From assembly GCA_025890175.1 (NCBI GenBank), contig JANPYM010000024.1, positions 1-64,000 on the forward strand: 64,000 nt of DNA. Reading direction: 5' to 3'. The translations under genes were made by a program, and so were the position numbers. The DNA is from Ciborinia camelliae (taxonomy: Eukaryota; Ascomycota; Leotiomycetes; Helotiales; Sclerotiniaceae). This document shows positions 34,068-45,147 of this stretch, one piece after another. How positions within the stretch are numbered: the stretch's first letter is position 1; each line of letters starts with the position of its first letter. Under the pieces are notes generated by a model. It was given only the letters and a program-made list of their open reading frames with translations, had not been told where the DNA came from and made no database searches.

Positions 34068-35098
34068 TCAGGCCTCCCCGGCAATGCCGGCGATTGAGCT
34101 TGAGCGTATGACACTGAAAACTTTTTGGAGGGCATCGAAATTATGGACATCTGCCCAAGGAATTCTGTCCTGGGCTCCCACACTTTGAGTCATGATTGCA
34201 GCGGCTTTGTACGCTCGGATAACCGCGCTCCTGATGTCCCAAACCCCCTTTTTCTTCTTCTGGAGGTATTCAGAGGCATATGCCCACGTGAAAGTATCTC
34301 TAATCAAGTTAACATGTGCATCTAGAAATGAGTAACAAAACCAGAACTCACCCTGCACCTGTAGTACCCTTGCCCTTGACATTAAATGTGGGACAGTGAA
34401 CAATTCCAGTTGTGTTGGCATAAAACGCGCCTTTAGAGCCCAGTGTGATAACAACGTTTTTAACACCGCGGCTCAAAAGCTCCCGACAGATTACCATCCA
34501 AGTATCTTCGTTAACCTCATCCCTATCGCGGCCAGACATGATAGCTGCTTCTGACTCGTTGACCAGCAAATGAGTAAGATGCTTGTAGAAAAGTTTACCA
34601 ATAGGGGCTGCAGGGGACGCATTTAGACATAATTCAATGTTAGCCTTTCCAGCAGTTTCGATCATCGTCTCAACCACCTCCTTTTCGATTTCAATTTGAA
34701 CCAAATCTAAGTCAGGTCGGATACCGCCTCCGAGCTGCTCGGCGTCAATGAAGTCCTCTTTCTTCCAGGTTGCCGTTGCACCCAGCGTGAATAGGCACCG
34801 GTTCTCGCGTGTCAATTCCTCAAGTATGACGAAGCAGATGCTCGAGCGTGTGTTTGGGACTGTCACAATTCCGGAAGCATCAACGCCATTCTCATTCAAT
34901 TCGACGATAAACATCTCTCCGTAACGATCGTTGCCAGCCGCGCCAATCATCTTGACTTGGATGTTGCTTTCGTCTGAGCAGTCAATAATGGGACCATCCA
35001 GTGTTGGCTTCTCCGGTCCCATGGTCGGGGATACGATTTGCAATCATGATCAGATCAGCATCCAGCCCCCCGATAACTGCGATAGTTTGCAGCATCAT
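34068..35098 (-). pseudogene. Ribokinase-like PfkB gene with internal deletion
   Basis: The C-terminal two thirds are well preserved in two exons (35043-34352 and 34299-34068) joined by a 52-bp intron with donor GTGAGT. The catalytic TTGAGDTF motif spans the junction. An N-terminal start lies at 35098 (MMLQTIAVIGGLDADLIMIA), typical of ribokinases, but this frame stops at TGA after about 38 codons. The GGKGAN substrate-binding segment that should follow is absent. A deletion of about 90-120 bp with a frameshift explains this; no plausible intron does. The substrate would have been D-ribose, giving ribose 5-phosphate in the cytosol. A shorter protein starting at 35043 could still be translated but should be inactive. 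Confidence 0.75.
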
Positions 35099-35159
35099 TG
35101 TTTATTCTTTGTAACCCGAATAATAAATCAAATAAGCCACATAACTTTCTTTTGTTGGT

Positions 35160-36450
35160 CACCTAAGCCATAGAGATGTTCTATGGTATCCTCGATAGCT
35201 TTTTCGGCCTCTCGTTCCGTTCCTGTATCTTGCCAATCCTTCCACAAACGTAGAGGGTGAAGAAAGTCATAACCATCCCTCATCTCTCCTATCTTTCCAA
35301 AGATTACCTGCAGAAGTTCCTCATTTCCGATGTAGAATTTTCAGCTTCATTGGCCTGAGATTGGTACATCTGTACTTTGCAAACTCCAAGATGCCTGCAG
35401 CAAAACCCACCGCAATGGGCACTGCAAAGGAGGTTCCCCACTTCCAAACCTCGTTGCCTTTCCATTTGGAGGGCACCGAAATGCCGAGCGTGGCGAAGAT
35501 GTCCCCGTTGGCCATAGGTGAAGGGTTCATACCGCCTTTGTTGCCCTTCCCATCTGTAGCATGAATGCGGATTACGCCATCTTGATGCGCAGGCCTGGCC
35601 CGTCCAGAGAGTCCGCCGTTATTTAAGGCTGCGGCGATTATGAGCTTACCAGCGTCAATGGCGTTTTCAAGTGCCGCATCAATCAATTCTTTATCATCTT
35701 CAAACTCAAAAGACATGGAAGGAATACGGGCATCGAATTCATTAACTGCCCAATCTATCGCCTGCGCAGCAACATGTCAGCATTTACGTGGCGTATAATA
35801 ATGAGTTAGATAAACCCACTTTTGCAATTCCAGGCATAAATTCATCGTTGATAACTTTACCGTTGCAAATCTTGCCAATGTAAATTTCGGCCGGCGATGG
35901 GTGCTGTCTTCAAGATGGGTCGAGTTACTTGAGTTCCGTGCCCGTGGATATCCTGTTGCCACTCGTCCGGGCGACCAACGGAACTCTTACTCATCTTGGT
36001 GGTAATGCGTCCGATTTTGATGGCAGGCCGAATCACCTAGTCACCATCATCTACTCCAGAGTTTAGGATACAAATTCCTATCTTCTCGTTGACATATGGG
36101 ATAAAATTACTGCTCAAATTGCTTTGGAAAAGAATCATCATCGTCAACCAATATCCGCTGTGCAGTGGCAATTAGCTTTACTCCGTGTGAACACGACAGA
36201 AATCCAGTCCGTGTCCCGGCACTTGCCAATACCCATCTTCAGTTGGTCTTTCTTGAAGCCGGAAAGATGAAGCTTTGATTGATGTGGTGTCCCGCATTTG
36301 CAGTACACCATCTGGGAAAACAGCGACTTGCATGTAGATGCAAAGCCATGGGCATGTTGGATCACCTCCACACCTTGAGGTATATAGTCCTGCATCTGGG
36401 ACTCCACCACCCAGGTGATGTTTCTACCACCTCCAATAGCCAAAAACATT
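35160..36450 (-). pseudogene. Subtilase (peptidase S8) relic
   Basis: The minus strand shows the three S8 catalytic blocks in order: GICILNSGVDDGD (normally DSGVD, so the catalytic Asp is now Asn), HGHGTQVT with its His, and GTSFAVPIAVGFAAG with its Ser. An intron with acceptor GCAG lies before AIDWAVNEFDARI. Frames change at several places and there is an in-frame TAG after the Asp block. The upstream piece (36449-36144) resembles the region that precedes the protease domain in large fungal intracellular subtilases, but the long N-terminal part is missing. The C-terminal piece LLQVIFGKIGEMRDGYDF survives in another frame down to about 35165. These proteins are thought to be NLR-like in architecture; that is general knowledge and not testable here. 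Confidence 0.75.
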
Positions 36451-36489
36451 CTACTTGCGACTTTTTGGGTCTCCGTAATAGCTTTTTGT

Positions 36490-38885
36490 TTAGGATTGAC
36501 TATACTAGAGCGTTGTCATTGATGACCTCATCCCTAGACGCAAGACTACGAGACTTGGCAGACATCTCAGGTATCGTGATCGAGTTATTGGAAATGATTC
36601 TTCGAAACTTAGATCACAGTGAGTTTTATTTCATTAATCTAGGCATGATCCTTTTACAAATGGGCTGCTTACGGCTATGGGTCTCCCTCATTAGTTGACT
36701 GCAAGCTCGGGGACCCTTCCACCTTTTCCTCTGATCCAACGATGTCAGATCTAGTAGAACTAAAGACCTTTCTCTCGAAATGGGCCAATTGCTGCCAGGC
36801 TGTTAACTCGACGCTGGATCTATTGCATTTCGTAGCCGTGGCAATTAGGAAAGCATCTGCAAAAAATATCGATGACATGGTCGCAACTTTACTCACCGAG
36901 GAAGACATTGTTTTTCGCAGGGATATTGTGTATTTGGTCCGCTACAGATTTCCAACTGCCAGCGACATGAAAAAGGCTTCTCGCCCAGAACCCCAGGCTC
37001 CGGCACTTAGGTCTCTTCACTATCCAAAGCAACGGGCTCTTACAACAGGAATTAGCACTATTTCACTTCTTTACAGAAGGACTATTTTGAGTACCCACCA
37101 GCACCAAAAGCGACCGATGGGGAAACATGGATTCAATGTCCTTTTTGTTATAAACCACTAGAGCGTAGGAGGTTTTGTAAACAGGGATTCAATCACTGGA
37201 AACATCACGTCGATAAGTATCTTAAAACTTATATTTTTTTATTCCCTGAATACACCAAATTTCTAGTATTCTTTGCCCACCATATTAAATGGAAGACTCA
37301 TATGGAATGTGTTCATTCAAAAGACTGACTGCGTAAGACTTACACTACAATTTGGTATTATAATAGGAACCATAATTTCCATAAAACTTTTGAGACTGAA
37401 TTGCAACGGAGGAAGCACATGCAGGACCATAACTTCCATCCAAAGCGAAATTTGTCGCACCAAATCAAGCTCAGTTTGATGCCCTATCTCGCAGGAGACA
37501 ACGAGTTGCCTTGCGCGAAAAATTCGTATGGCCCCTCTGCGAACGAATTCCTGAGAAGATGCGACCTCTTGTGGAGAAGGGAATGGGAGAACCAACGGAA
37601 ATGTACAGTTTTGTGGGTGATCATGTCGCGAACCACATGAAATCACTATCATTAATGGCGGTGCCATCATTTGAAAATGCTACTCCCGAAATTGATGGCC
37701 CATCCAGAGAGTCGGTGCTCATGATGGATGACACCTTCAACCGACAGATGAATGAGAAGTCCATTCCCCACCCACCGAGTGGAAAAGAGTACATTGATGG
37801 AACTTCTCTTCCTCCCGAGGCATGACCTTTCTTAACTCGCGACCACATTGCATCTCTCACAATTTCCGGTCAAGGCTCGTCGTCCTGGGACAAGGAATAT
37901 TTTGACTACACGCACCCAGAGGATCTTCCAGAGCTATCAGAACAACAATGGGTTGAATGTTGGAAATCATGGGAGAGCGAGAATGATCCCTTCTCCCATC
38001 TTGAAAGAGATCCACTCCTGGAGCATCTTAGCAAGGCCACAATAAGTGGTTCCGTACAAGTATCTGGCCAACAAATGTCTTCGAATGGGTTCGACATCAA
38101 CTTCAAAGATGATGCTGGTCGAACTCGGTTGTCATTCGCGGCTGAGATGGGCGACTTGGTGACTGCTCAGCTGCTCTTGGAAAAGGGTGCACACCTCGAG
38201 GTAGCTGACGAGGATGGCCAGACACCATTGCTATGGGCAGCTGACAGTGGAAATGAGGCAATTGTTCGATTGTTGATCGATAAGGGCGCACTTATCGAGG
38301 CAGCTAACCAGATATATGGCCGAACGCCGTTGTCATGGGCATCTTCGAAAGGCCATCTGGCTGTCGTACAGCTGCTCCTCGACCGAGGCGCAGATGTCGA
38401 TGCAGCAGATAATTCACGCCGAGCACCACTCTCTTGAGGAGCTTCGAGAGGGCACAAAGATACCGTACGGTTGCTTATGAACCATGGTGCATACATTGAG
38501 TTATCCGACCCCAAGTATGGCAGAACGCCCCTGTCGTGGGCGGTCGTGAGAGGCCACAATGCTGTAGTGAAGCTGCTCCTTGACTATGGTGCAAATGTCA
38601 ACACTTCCGATCTAGAACACGGCCACACGCCACTATCGTGGGCTGCTGAGAACGGACACAAGGATATATTGCAATTGCTCCTTTTGCGGGGCGTAGATAT
38701 CGAGGCGGTTGATCGGGAATCTAAGCAGACTCCGCTATCATTTGCCGTTGAGAATGGACATGAGGAGATTGTGAGGATACTCCCATTACATGGGGCAGAC
38801 CTTAAGGCAACCGACCTAGAAGGCCGTACATCGCTGTCGTGAGCAACAGAGAATCGCCACGATAGTGTCGTTCGATGATTAAATT
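36490..38885 (+). pseudogene. Zinc-finger/ankyrin-repeat gene broken by TGA codons
   Basis: An N-terminal helical region (SSLDARLRDLADISG and FLSKWANCCQAVNS) is followed in another frame by a C2H2-like block (WIQCPFCYKPLERRRFCKQG with CPFC and H...H). From 37511 to 38885 a single frame runs through EKFVWPLCERIPEKMRP and then at least seven ankyrin repeats (TPLSWAAENGHKDILQLLL type). That frame is interrupted only by TGA at 37823, 38435, 38840 and 38876. The two ankyrin-motif stops fall where sister repeats have TGG in LSWA. TGG-to-TGA is the change RIP would produce. Such proteins usually act as intracellular interaction or NLR-like scaffolds. Divergent with the subtilase relic. Confidence 0.8.
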
Positions 38886-39992
38886 CAATTACATCTCGGT
38901 CAAATTCATGAACTATTTTATATGTAGTTTATTTTTAGTATAAATATAAGAAAATTTTATATATTAAGCCTGGAGGGCCTCGAGGAATCGAGTTATCCCA
39001 TTAGAAAGATCCAAGTACTGATACTATCAAGACATTAGATTAATATCAACAAAAATATTAAATTGTTGAATTCACTGTATTTAAAAAGAAAGAATGAAGT
39101 TGGATACTGAAACTTGATTAAGTATCTAATTTCTGGTTGCTATATATAGCTGATTTTCAGTTTCGAAAACATTTGATTCTTACCCTGTGGTACAGCGGAT
39201 TTCCACTTGCTTTTTGCGGCCGCGAAATTCAAAAGGGGGAGGAGGGGTAATGTCAGGGTTGCTGCTAAGGTTGATGCGTAAGGTAAAAAGCTAAAATGGG
39301 AATCCATCATGGAGAAAGTATTTAAGCAAACCCCTTCTCGCAATCTTTTCTCTTTATAGTTTATTATAATACTATTCGGATGCTTAAGATTCAAGATTTC
39401 CTTTCCCTTCAATCCGTGGCACTATTTGCTAGTAATGGTAGGAAAAACGTGGTTTCCGTTACAGTTAGCTCTGATATTATAAGAATATATGATGTAGAAG
39501 GTTCATTTTCAAAGATTATTAAATAATAAAAGCTCTTCTAACTCAAAAGATTATAAGTGATTGCGAAACCTTCTGATTAGTCGATGAGAGAACTGCGGCG
39601 TATTCTATGAATACCTATACGAATAGCACCACGAACTCATTGTATGGTTTTACTAATGATTTGTGTTGTATAAATCCAAGAGCCAACGAATAATTTAGGA
39701 CCGAAGGGAATTCCCTCGATATGTACTGCCTAGAGTACTAAATGCAGGCATGATTGCTAAGGTAGAATGACGTTGATGCAAGCAATAACGAGATCATACA
39801 TTACCCCAAGTACAATTGGCCGCGCGATTTGACACCTCAAGTACGACCTCTTTTGTATATATCTCCCCAAAATATCACAGGGAGCATTGAACTTCCATTC
39901 AGCATGTTCAAGAATGCAGCTAGTATTCTCGAAGTTGCCCATTCATTTTATGACGACCCAAAATATGTACAATTCCTCCACCTTTCTTGGCT
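38886..39992. other. Spacer between relic island and housekeeping island
   Basis: It is moderately AT-rich just after the ankyrin relic (38890-39120). Short frames (39140-39412, 39757-39942, both minus) have no recognisable features. I see no gene. Confidence 0.5.
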
Positions 39993-40558
39993 TTAGTTTC
40001 CACTAACCTTCTCTACCACGCGGTCGGCAATGCTCTTCTTCTTCTCTGCCTCGTGTTCTTTGATTTGTTTACTCCAGCTATAATATCGTTAGTATCTTCT
40101 CTTCTGGCCCCTTCTTTTGTACCCCTCCTCCCAAACATTATCCCCCCTTCAAAACACCTCGCTATCTCTTCCTTCGTCCCCCTAATCACAAAAACTAGAC
40201 CAACTTACTATCTGCTTGGGAAAAATCTACCCTCTTCCGGGAACTTTGTCCTGTACTCTCTATCCGCACTCAATTTCCACATTCCCGCCGTAATCCCCAC
40301 AATCATCGTCATCATAATCGCAGTATTCGTCTTCCAGTTACCAGGCTGTGAGTACCAACCTCCGGCTGGAGACCAGACGTGCTTGGGGTATCTGCCATGA
40401 AGAATTACGGTCAGGCTCGATCTTTGCGCGGATTGCTACTTGGAGAATGAGGTTTCGTTGAGAGAACTTACGCAATTTTGCCGCCGCCGCCCTGGAAATT
40501 GGTTAGTATTGTTTGTGGGGAATATTGTGATAAATACGATCAGGAAGAAACATACCAT
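39993..40558 (-). CDS. Conserved small single-pass membrane protein (YPKHVWSPAGGWY)
   Basis: Four exons on the minus strand: 40558-40556 (the ATG alone), 40491-40472, 40391-40209 and 40077-39993, with introns of 64, 80 and 131 bp. All have GT-AG ends and consistent phase and give 96 residues. The product starts MGGGGKIAYPKHVWSPAGG, has one hydrophobic helix (TAIMMTMIVGITAGMW), then SADREYRT and FFPSRYWSKQ and a charged tail. This layout is familiar from a short protein conserved across ascomycetes that I believe is mitochondrial, perhaps an accessory inner-membrane subunit; the exact name is not certain. The plus-strand frame at 39987-40400 is its shadow. It is divergent from mL44 across a 270-bp promoter. 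Confidence 0.8.
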
Positions 40559-40828
40559 TTTGAATCAATTGCGAAATGTACGAGGGATTTCTTGAGGTTC
40601 TTGGTTCGAGTCAATTTTCGAGGTGTCGTTCCTCGTTCACCAGATATCCAATCAGGCTAACCATATACGCACTAGCGCAATAAATATAGCATCACACACG
40701 AGCTTGGGCGAGAAATTTTGGAATTTGTTATCGAAATCGCAAAACTGATTCCCGTCCGCCACATTTACTCGATCACTTTGAATCCTACACGCGAATTGGA
40801 AGGTTGGCCTAGGGAGCAATAGGAAAAG

Positions 40829-42010
40829 ATGAAGAGGTTACATTTGGAACGATGGAGCGGCCAATTGCTTTCCCCCAAAACTAGAACATATTGCCCGAGG
40901 CGGCATACTCAAAACCTCCTCCCAAGGACGGCGACTTCAATACCTGCATGTGTGCGCATGCAATCGACGACTGCCCATGCCGAAACCCCAAAAAATTTAG
41001 TCTATGAAGATGGCGAACCACCACTCGAACCAGAAAACAAGAAAAGACCCCTCCCACCCCCATCCGCCAAAGTCGCCGCCCTCCACGCCCGTCTTTCTCT
41101 CTCCTCCAAATTACCCCTCGAAACCCTCGCTCGAACCCTCGTTACCCCATCCGCAGACTCAAACCCTGCTTTTAATAATGGAGCCTTGGCTCGTATCGGA
41201 AGTGATCTATTAAATTACCACGTCTCCGAACATCTCATCTGTACCTATCCACGATTGCCCATGGCCGTTTTCTACGCCTGTATATTCGCATACGCAGGCC
41301 CCGACACTCTGCATCTCGTAGGACGAGACTGGGGTGTGCAACCAGCATACGCTCCTGGTCGTGGAGTCGACGTCGGCTTGCTTCAATACCAGCACTTAGA
41401 TGCCAATGCGGAATCCACTTCAGCCGGCAAAACAACCAGAAACGAAGCACCATATTTCAGAAGAGGAATGGCTAGTAGAGTAGTCTACGATGACGAGTTT
41501 GGAGACACAATCAAGAAATCAAATCTAGTAACCGATCCCCAACCAATGAACAATGCGTACGCCTCCTTCGTCACAGCCCTGATTGGCGCCGTCTACCTCC
41601 ACGGTGGTCGCGCCGCCGCCAAGACCTTCATCCAACAACACATCCTCTCCCGACACCTGGACCTCTCCACACTTTTCGAATTCTCGCGACCCGTACGCGA
41701 TTTAGCGCGGCTATGCGCCCGCGAAGATTTCGAACCCCCCGTAGCCAGAATATTAAGTGAGACGGGGCGACACAGCAGGAGTCCCGTATTCGTCGTGGGA
41801 ATATACAGCGGAAGGGAGAAGCTCGGAGAGGCTCCTGGTGCAAGTCTCAACGAGGGGAAGATTAGAGCTAGCGTGGCAGCTTTGAAGGCGTGGTATCTCT
41901 ATAGTCCAGGACAAGTAACATTGCCGAGTGATATGGAAGTTGGTGTAAGGGAAGGTGCAAAGAGGGAATGGGAGCCAATACATGTTGATCTTGGAGAAAT
42001 CGTTGCATAA
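40829..42010 (+). CDS. MRPL3: Mitochondrial ribosomal protein mL44 (Mrpl3)
   Basis: A single exon of 393 residues. The basic, Arg-rich N-terminus (MKRLHLERWSGQLLSPKTRT) is a mitochondrial presequence. An RNase III-like fold follows (LARIGSDLLNYHVSEHLICTYPRLP), without the acidic catalytic cluster, as is normal for mL44. A double-stranded RNA-binding region makes the C-terminal half (YASFVTALIGAVYLHGG and the FVVGIYSGREKLGEAPG segment). The protein belongs to the large subunit of the mitoribosome and contacts rRNA. It shares a short promoter region with the minus-strand gene ending at 40558. A second in-frame ATG occurs at residue 45; the first is preferred because it supplies the targeting signal. 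Confidence 0.92.
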   Translation: MKRLHLERWSGQLLSPKTRTYCPRRHTQNLLPRTATSIPACVRMQSTTAHAETPKNLVYEDGEPPLEPENKKRPLPPPSAKVAALHARLSLSSKLPLETLARTLVTPSADSNPAFNNGALARIGSDLLNYHVSEHLICTYPRLPMAVFYACIFAYAGPDTLHLVGRDWGVQPAYAPGRGVDVGLLQYQHLDANAESTSAGKTTRNEAPYFRRGMASRVVYDDEFGDTIKKSNLVTDPQPMNNAYASFVTALIGAVYLHGGRAAAKTFIQQHILSRHLDLSTLFEFSRPVRDLARLCAREDFEPPVARILSETGRHSRSPVFVVGIYSGREKLGEAPGASLNEGKIRASVAALKAWYLYSPGQVTLPSDMEVGVREGAKREWEPIHVDLGEIVA

Positions 42011-43023
42011 ATCTTCCATTTTGATATGTATACGACGAGATATCAGACAAGATGAGTGAGCATAGCGAGAGAGCAAGATGAGGGATGTGATTGGAGAATG
42101 GGAGAGAGAGTTGACGAAAAGCTTCAATGAGACTCCTGCACTGCGGTCATATCATGTCATGAACAAACGAGGAAAATATGATCAAGGAACAACTCGATCT
42201 ATTGTGTATTACATTAACTATGCAGATGCAGATGCAGCATCAAAAGGGGAGTTGGCTTTCTACAAAGGGGGGATTACAAAAGCCAAAAGTCATCATCCAA
42301 TGGTAGGATCCTTCACTTAAAGTGAAGGAAGAAGGATCCGAGAAAGTACATTAAATTTATATGGATGTGTTTGATACCTGTAGAATATACGATAAGAAAA
42401 GAAAAAGAATGGAAAACATGTCCACCTCTCTGTACAGAAATGAAAAAAACCATTCATCTTCAGCCTGCCAATATTGCAACTGGGATATTTGCGCTTGTGT
42501 ATGGATGCTGCCTCTCTTAGAAATTTGAACCAATAAGTGTCCTGCATACACACGCGCAAGCACATCCTATTTCACCATCGCACACGGAAAAAAATATAAT
42601 CAAGGAATCGTTAAGTATATTTCTTCTCAATTTCTGTAGTAGAAGTAAGTTCTCGATCACGTTGATATCCTCTCTTTTCTCGCTCGATTTCTATTTACAA
42701 GATCTCCCATTCCAGAGATCCTTAAGCAAGCCCAAGCTCTCGCTAAACCCCTTTAATAAATGGCAATTTTGTGTTTTATTTCCCCGATGCATTTGCACTC
42801 ACTCCATACCAACGTCAGTCTGTTAGATGAAATCCCCATTTTCTACAGGGCTCAAAAAAATCACCGCCCGTGTATGCAATGACCATCAATCAAATCCGTG
42901 ATACAAATGCAGATTCCCCCGACCGAAAATATTAAACTCGTAAAAACGCCCTTGGAAAAGAACCGTGTCATCATGACAATGCCGTAAACCGATTGCATAG
43001 ATTAATGTTGGACTGGGTATTAT
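42011..43023. other. Convergent 3' region of mL44 and La
   Basis: It should hold both 3' UTRs. A near-perfect palindrome CCTTCACTT-A-AAGTGAAGG lies at 42310-42328 within a larger GGATCC...GGATCC bracket (42306-42339). The 80-codon frame at 42078-42320 has no recognisable features and is not called. Confidence 0.5.
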
Positions 43024-44531
43024 TTAGGCCTCAGCGGCGACTTCAGGCTTGACATCAACCTTCTTGATTTGACGCTCTGCAGCTCCTCCATCATCTTCTC
43101 TGGCTCTCTTCTTGTCATTTGTTTGGGGTTCGGCGGCGGATTCTGTGGATTTCTCACTAGTTATCTGTTAGTATAGGATACAGGAAAGGAAAGAAGTACA
43201 ACATACCCGTTCTTCTCATTGCGCTCCTTGTTGCGATCATTGTTTCTTGGACCACGGTCATTACGTCCACCATTTCTATCATTTTGTCTGCGGTCTCCTC
43301 TTCCACGACCACCACGGCCACGTCCACCCTTGAACCCATTCTCTCTGTCGTTTTCGCGTCTCTTCTTCCAATCGTTTGGATCACGGTCTCCATTGCCATC
43401 CTCATCACGCTTTCTCTTGAAATCTCCACCTCCACGGCCACCGCGTCCACGACCCTTGAACCCTCCACGTCCTCTGTGTTGACCAGGGACTAAGGTGCCA
43501 TTTCGGATTTCTTCGTTCTTCTCTTCCATGTATTGAGTCTTGGATTTAATTTCCAAAACGTGCTTTCCCTTCCATTGTGGCTTTGGGTCAAGAGCGAGGA
43601 ACTTTTGGGCAGTCTCCTCATCTCCAAACTCGATGAAAACAGATCCCTTGAAAAGCTTCTCCTCGGTACGACGAAGGCGAACAGAGTTAACTTCACCGTA
43701 TGGGGCAACGAAAGCTTCGATATCGAATTGAGAGCTTGGCTCCTCGTCTCCAAATCCCTTGATGTAAACTGATCTTGCCTCGAGCTTGGCCTTTGGCGAC
43801 TTTGCAGATGGGTCGAAAGCCTTCTTGCGCCTGACGGTCTCCTTTCCTTCCTCTCCCTCGACTACAAGGAATTTGCTTTGCTTGAGCGCATCGACAACCA
43901 AGGAGTATGGCTGGAATCGTTGCATGCGCTTGAAACTGTGGATAGTTGCGATCGAGACAGGATTGTTCTCTCCGCCACCGGTTTCCTTCATCAGGAAAGC
44001 GTCGGTTGGCAAATTGGAATCACCAAAATAGAATTCGACCTTAAGACAAACAGTTAGTAAAAAAGTTCCCCAACATGAAAGTGATCCTCATACTTGTCGG
44101 CGAATCAATCCTGAATCCTCAGATGGAGGAAGAACTGAAGCATCATATTTGCTATTGTTCTTACCGAAGACTTCGTTGGCGTTTGTCTTCAAAACTCCGT
44201 TGTCGTAAAATCTTGGCTCGTCATAGTTGAATTTCTTATCCTTGGATTTCTTCTCATCTTCCTCCTCCTTCTTGACATCACCGTTGGTGGCCTCTACTTT
44301 CTCGTCCTTAATTTCTGCCTTGATATCGGAGTCGGTCTTCTCTTCCTTCACTTCAGTTTTGACCTCAACATCATCGGTCTTCTCTTCCTTGACCTCGGGC
44401 TCGGTAGCTGGTGTAGCATCTTGCTCAATTGTTGCAGGTGCGGCGACTTCAGGTTCGATCTTTACTTGGTCGTTGGTAATAGCTGGAGCTGCAGCGACTG
44501 GCTCTTGGCCTTCAATCTTGATATCGGACAT
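43024..44531 (-). CDS. LHP1: La-type RNA-binding protein (Lhp1)
   Basis: Three exons, 44531-44094, 44039-43207 and 43156-43024, with introns of 54 and 50 bp, give 467 residues. A Glu/Lys/Val-rich leader (1-100) precedes the La motif (GLIRRQVEFYFGDSNLPTDAF, spanning the first intron at residue 146). A canonical RRM (SVYIKGFGDEEPSSQFDIE to GSVFIEFGDEETAQKFL, about 245-325) comes next, then a long Arg/Gly-rich tail (GRGGFKGRGRGGRGGG) with Asn/Asp/Arg repeats, and a bipartite-like basic end (DKKRAREDDGG). La proteins bind the UUU-OH 3' end of nascent RNA polymerase III transcripts and help fold tRNA precursors in the nucleus. A GTATGT at about 44640 on the coding strand suggests a 5'-UTR intron. 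Divergent from uS4m. Confidence 0.93.
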
Positions 44532-45147
44532 GATTGGGATTGTTTGCGATAAATTGTGCGACTGATCGATTTTGCAATAGAGATGTAGCTAAATGAATCA
44601 AATGAGTAATTGCGACAACGATTTATCAATCCGTACATACCGTAAAAGGACTTTGAGAATGGCAACGGGTGAATTCTTCAATTGACTCGATAAGGCGAGC
44701 AAGGCGGGGTGAAGAGTCAGATAAAAAAAAGGATGCGCGAACCCTTGAAGAGGAGGTTGGCGATCTTTTAAAAGATGATATAATATCTTACTTTTGAAAA
44801 TAAAAGATTTGACGGTAGGAATTTGAGTGAAGTGTATGGTAGCTGAAGTTGGCAGAGAATTTGAAAATCGTTGTAGAATTAAAAAAGGATTGGATTTTCT
44901 TATTGCGAAAGAAATTTGGTAGTTTTATTGTACCAAGGTTAAAGTACTTGGCTGGATTTGAATTTTGTGGGAGAAGCTACAAAAACTAAAAATCGTATGG
45001 TCAATTTTTTTTCCGCCCCGGTGGAAAACTAAGGTCACGCTAGTGTGGTTAGCGTACTTTTGATTTCGAGAGTTGGGGGAATTTGCACATCATTGTCGTT
45101 ATTGAAAGCTGATATTTTGAGCGACGACCACCTCATATATTTTAATC
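44532..45147. promoter_or_regulatory. Divergent promoter region of La and uS4m
   Basis: 616 bp between two start codons. It contains a possible 5'-UTR intron of the La gene (44580-44640). No specific factor site is recognised. Confidence 0.5.

Noticed and set aside
37511..38885. Reading the four TGA codons as genetic-code reassignment
   Set aside because: MCM3, La, uS4m and other intact genes use TGG for Trp and normal stops. MAK32, arrays and others end at standard codons, so only this locus is affected.
39987..40400. Hydrophobic 137-codon plus-strand frame
   Set aside because: Antisense of the four-exon YPKHVWSPAGG gene, whose splice sites and conserved motif are convincing.
42078..42320. 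80-codon frame after mL44
   Set aside because: No ATG context, domain or neighbour support; lies in the shared 3' region.
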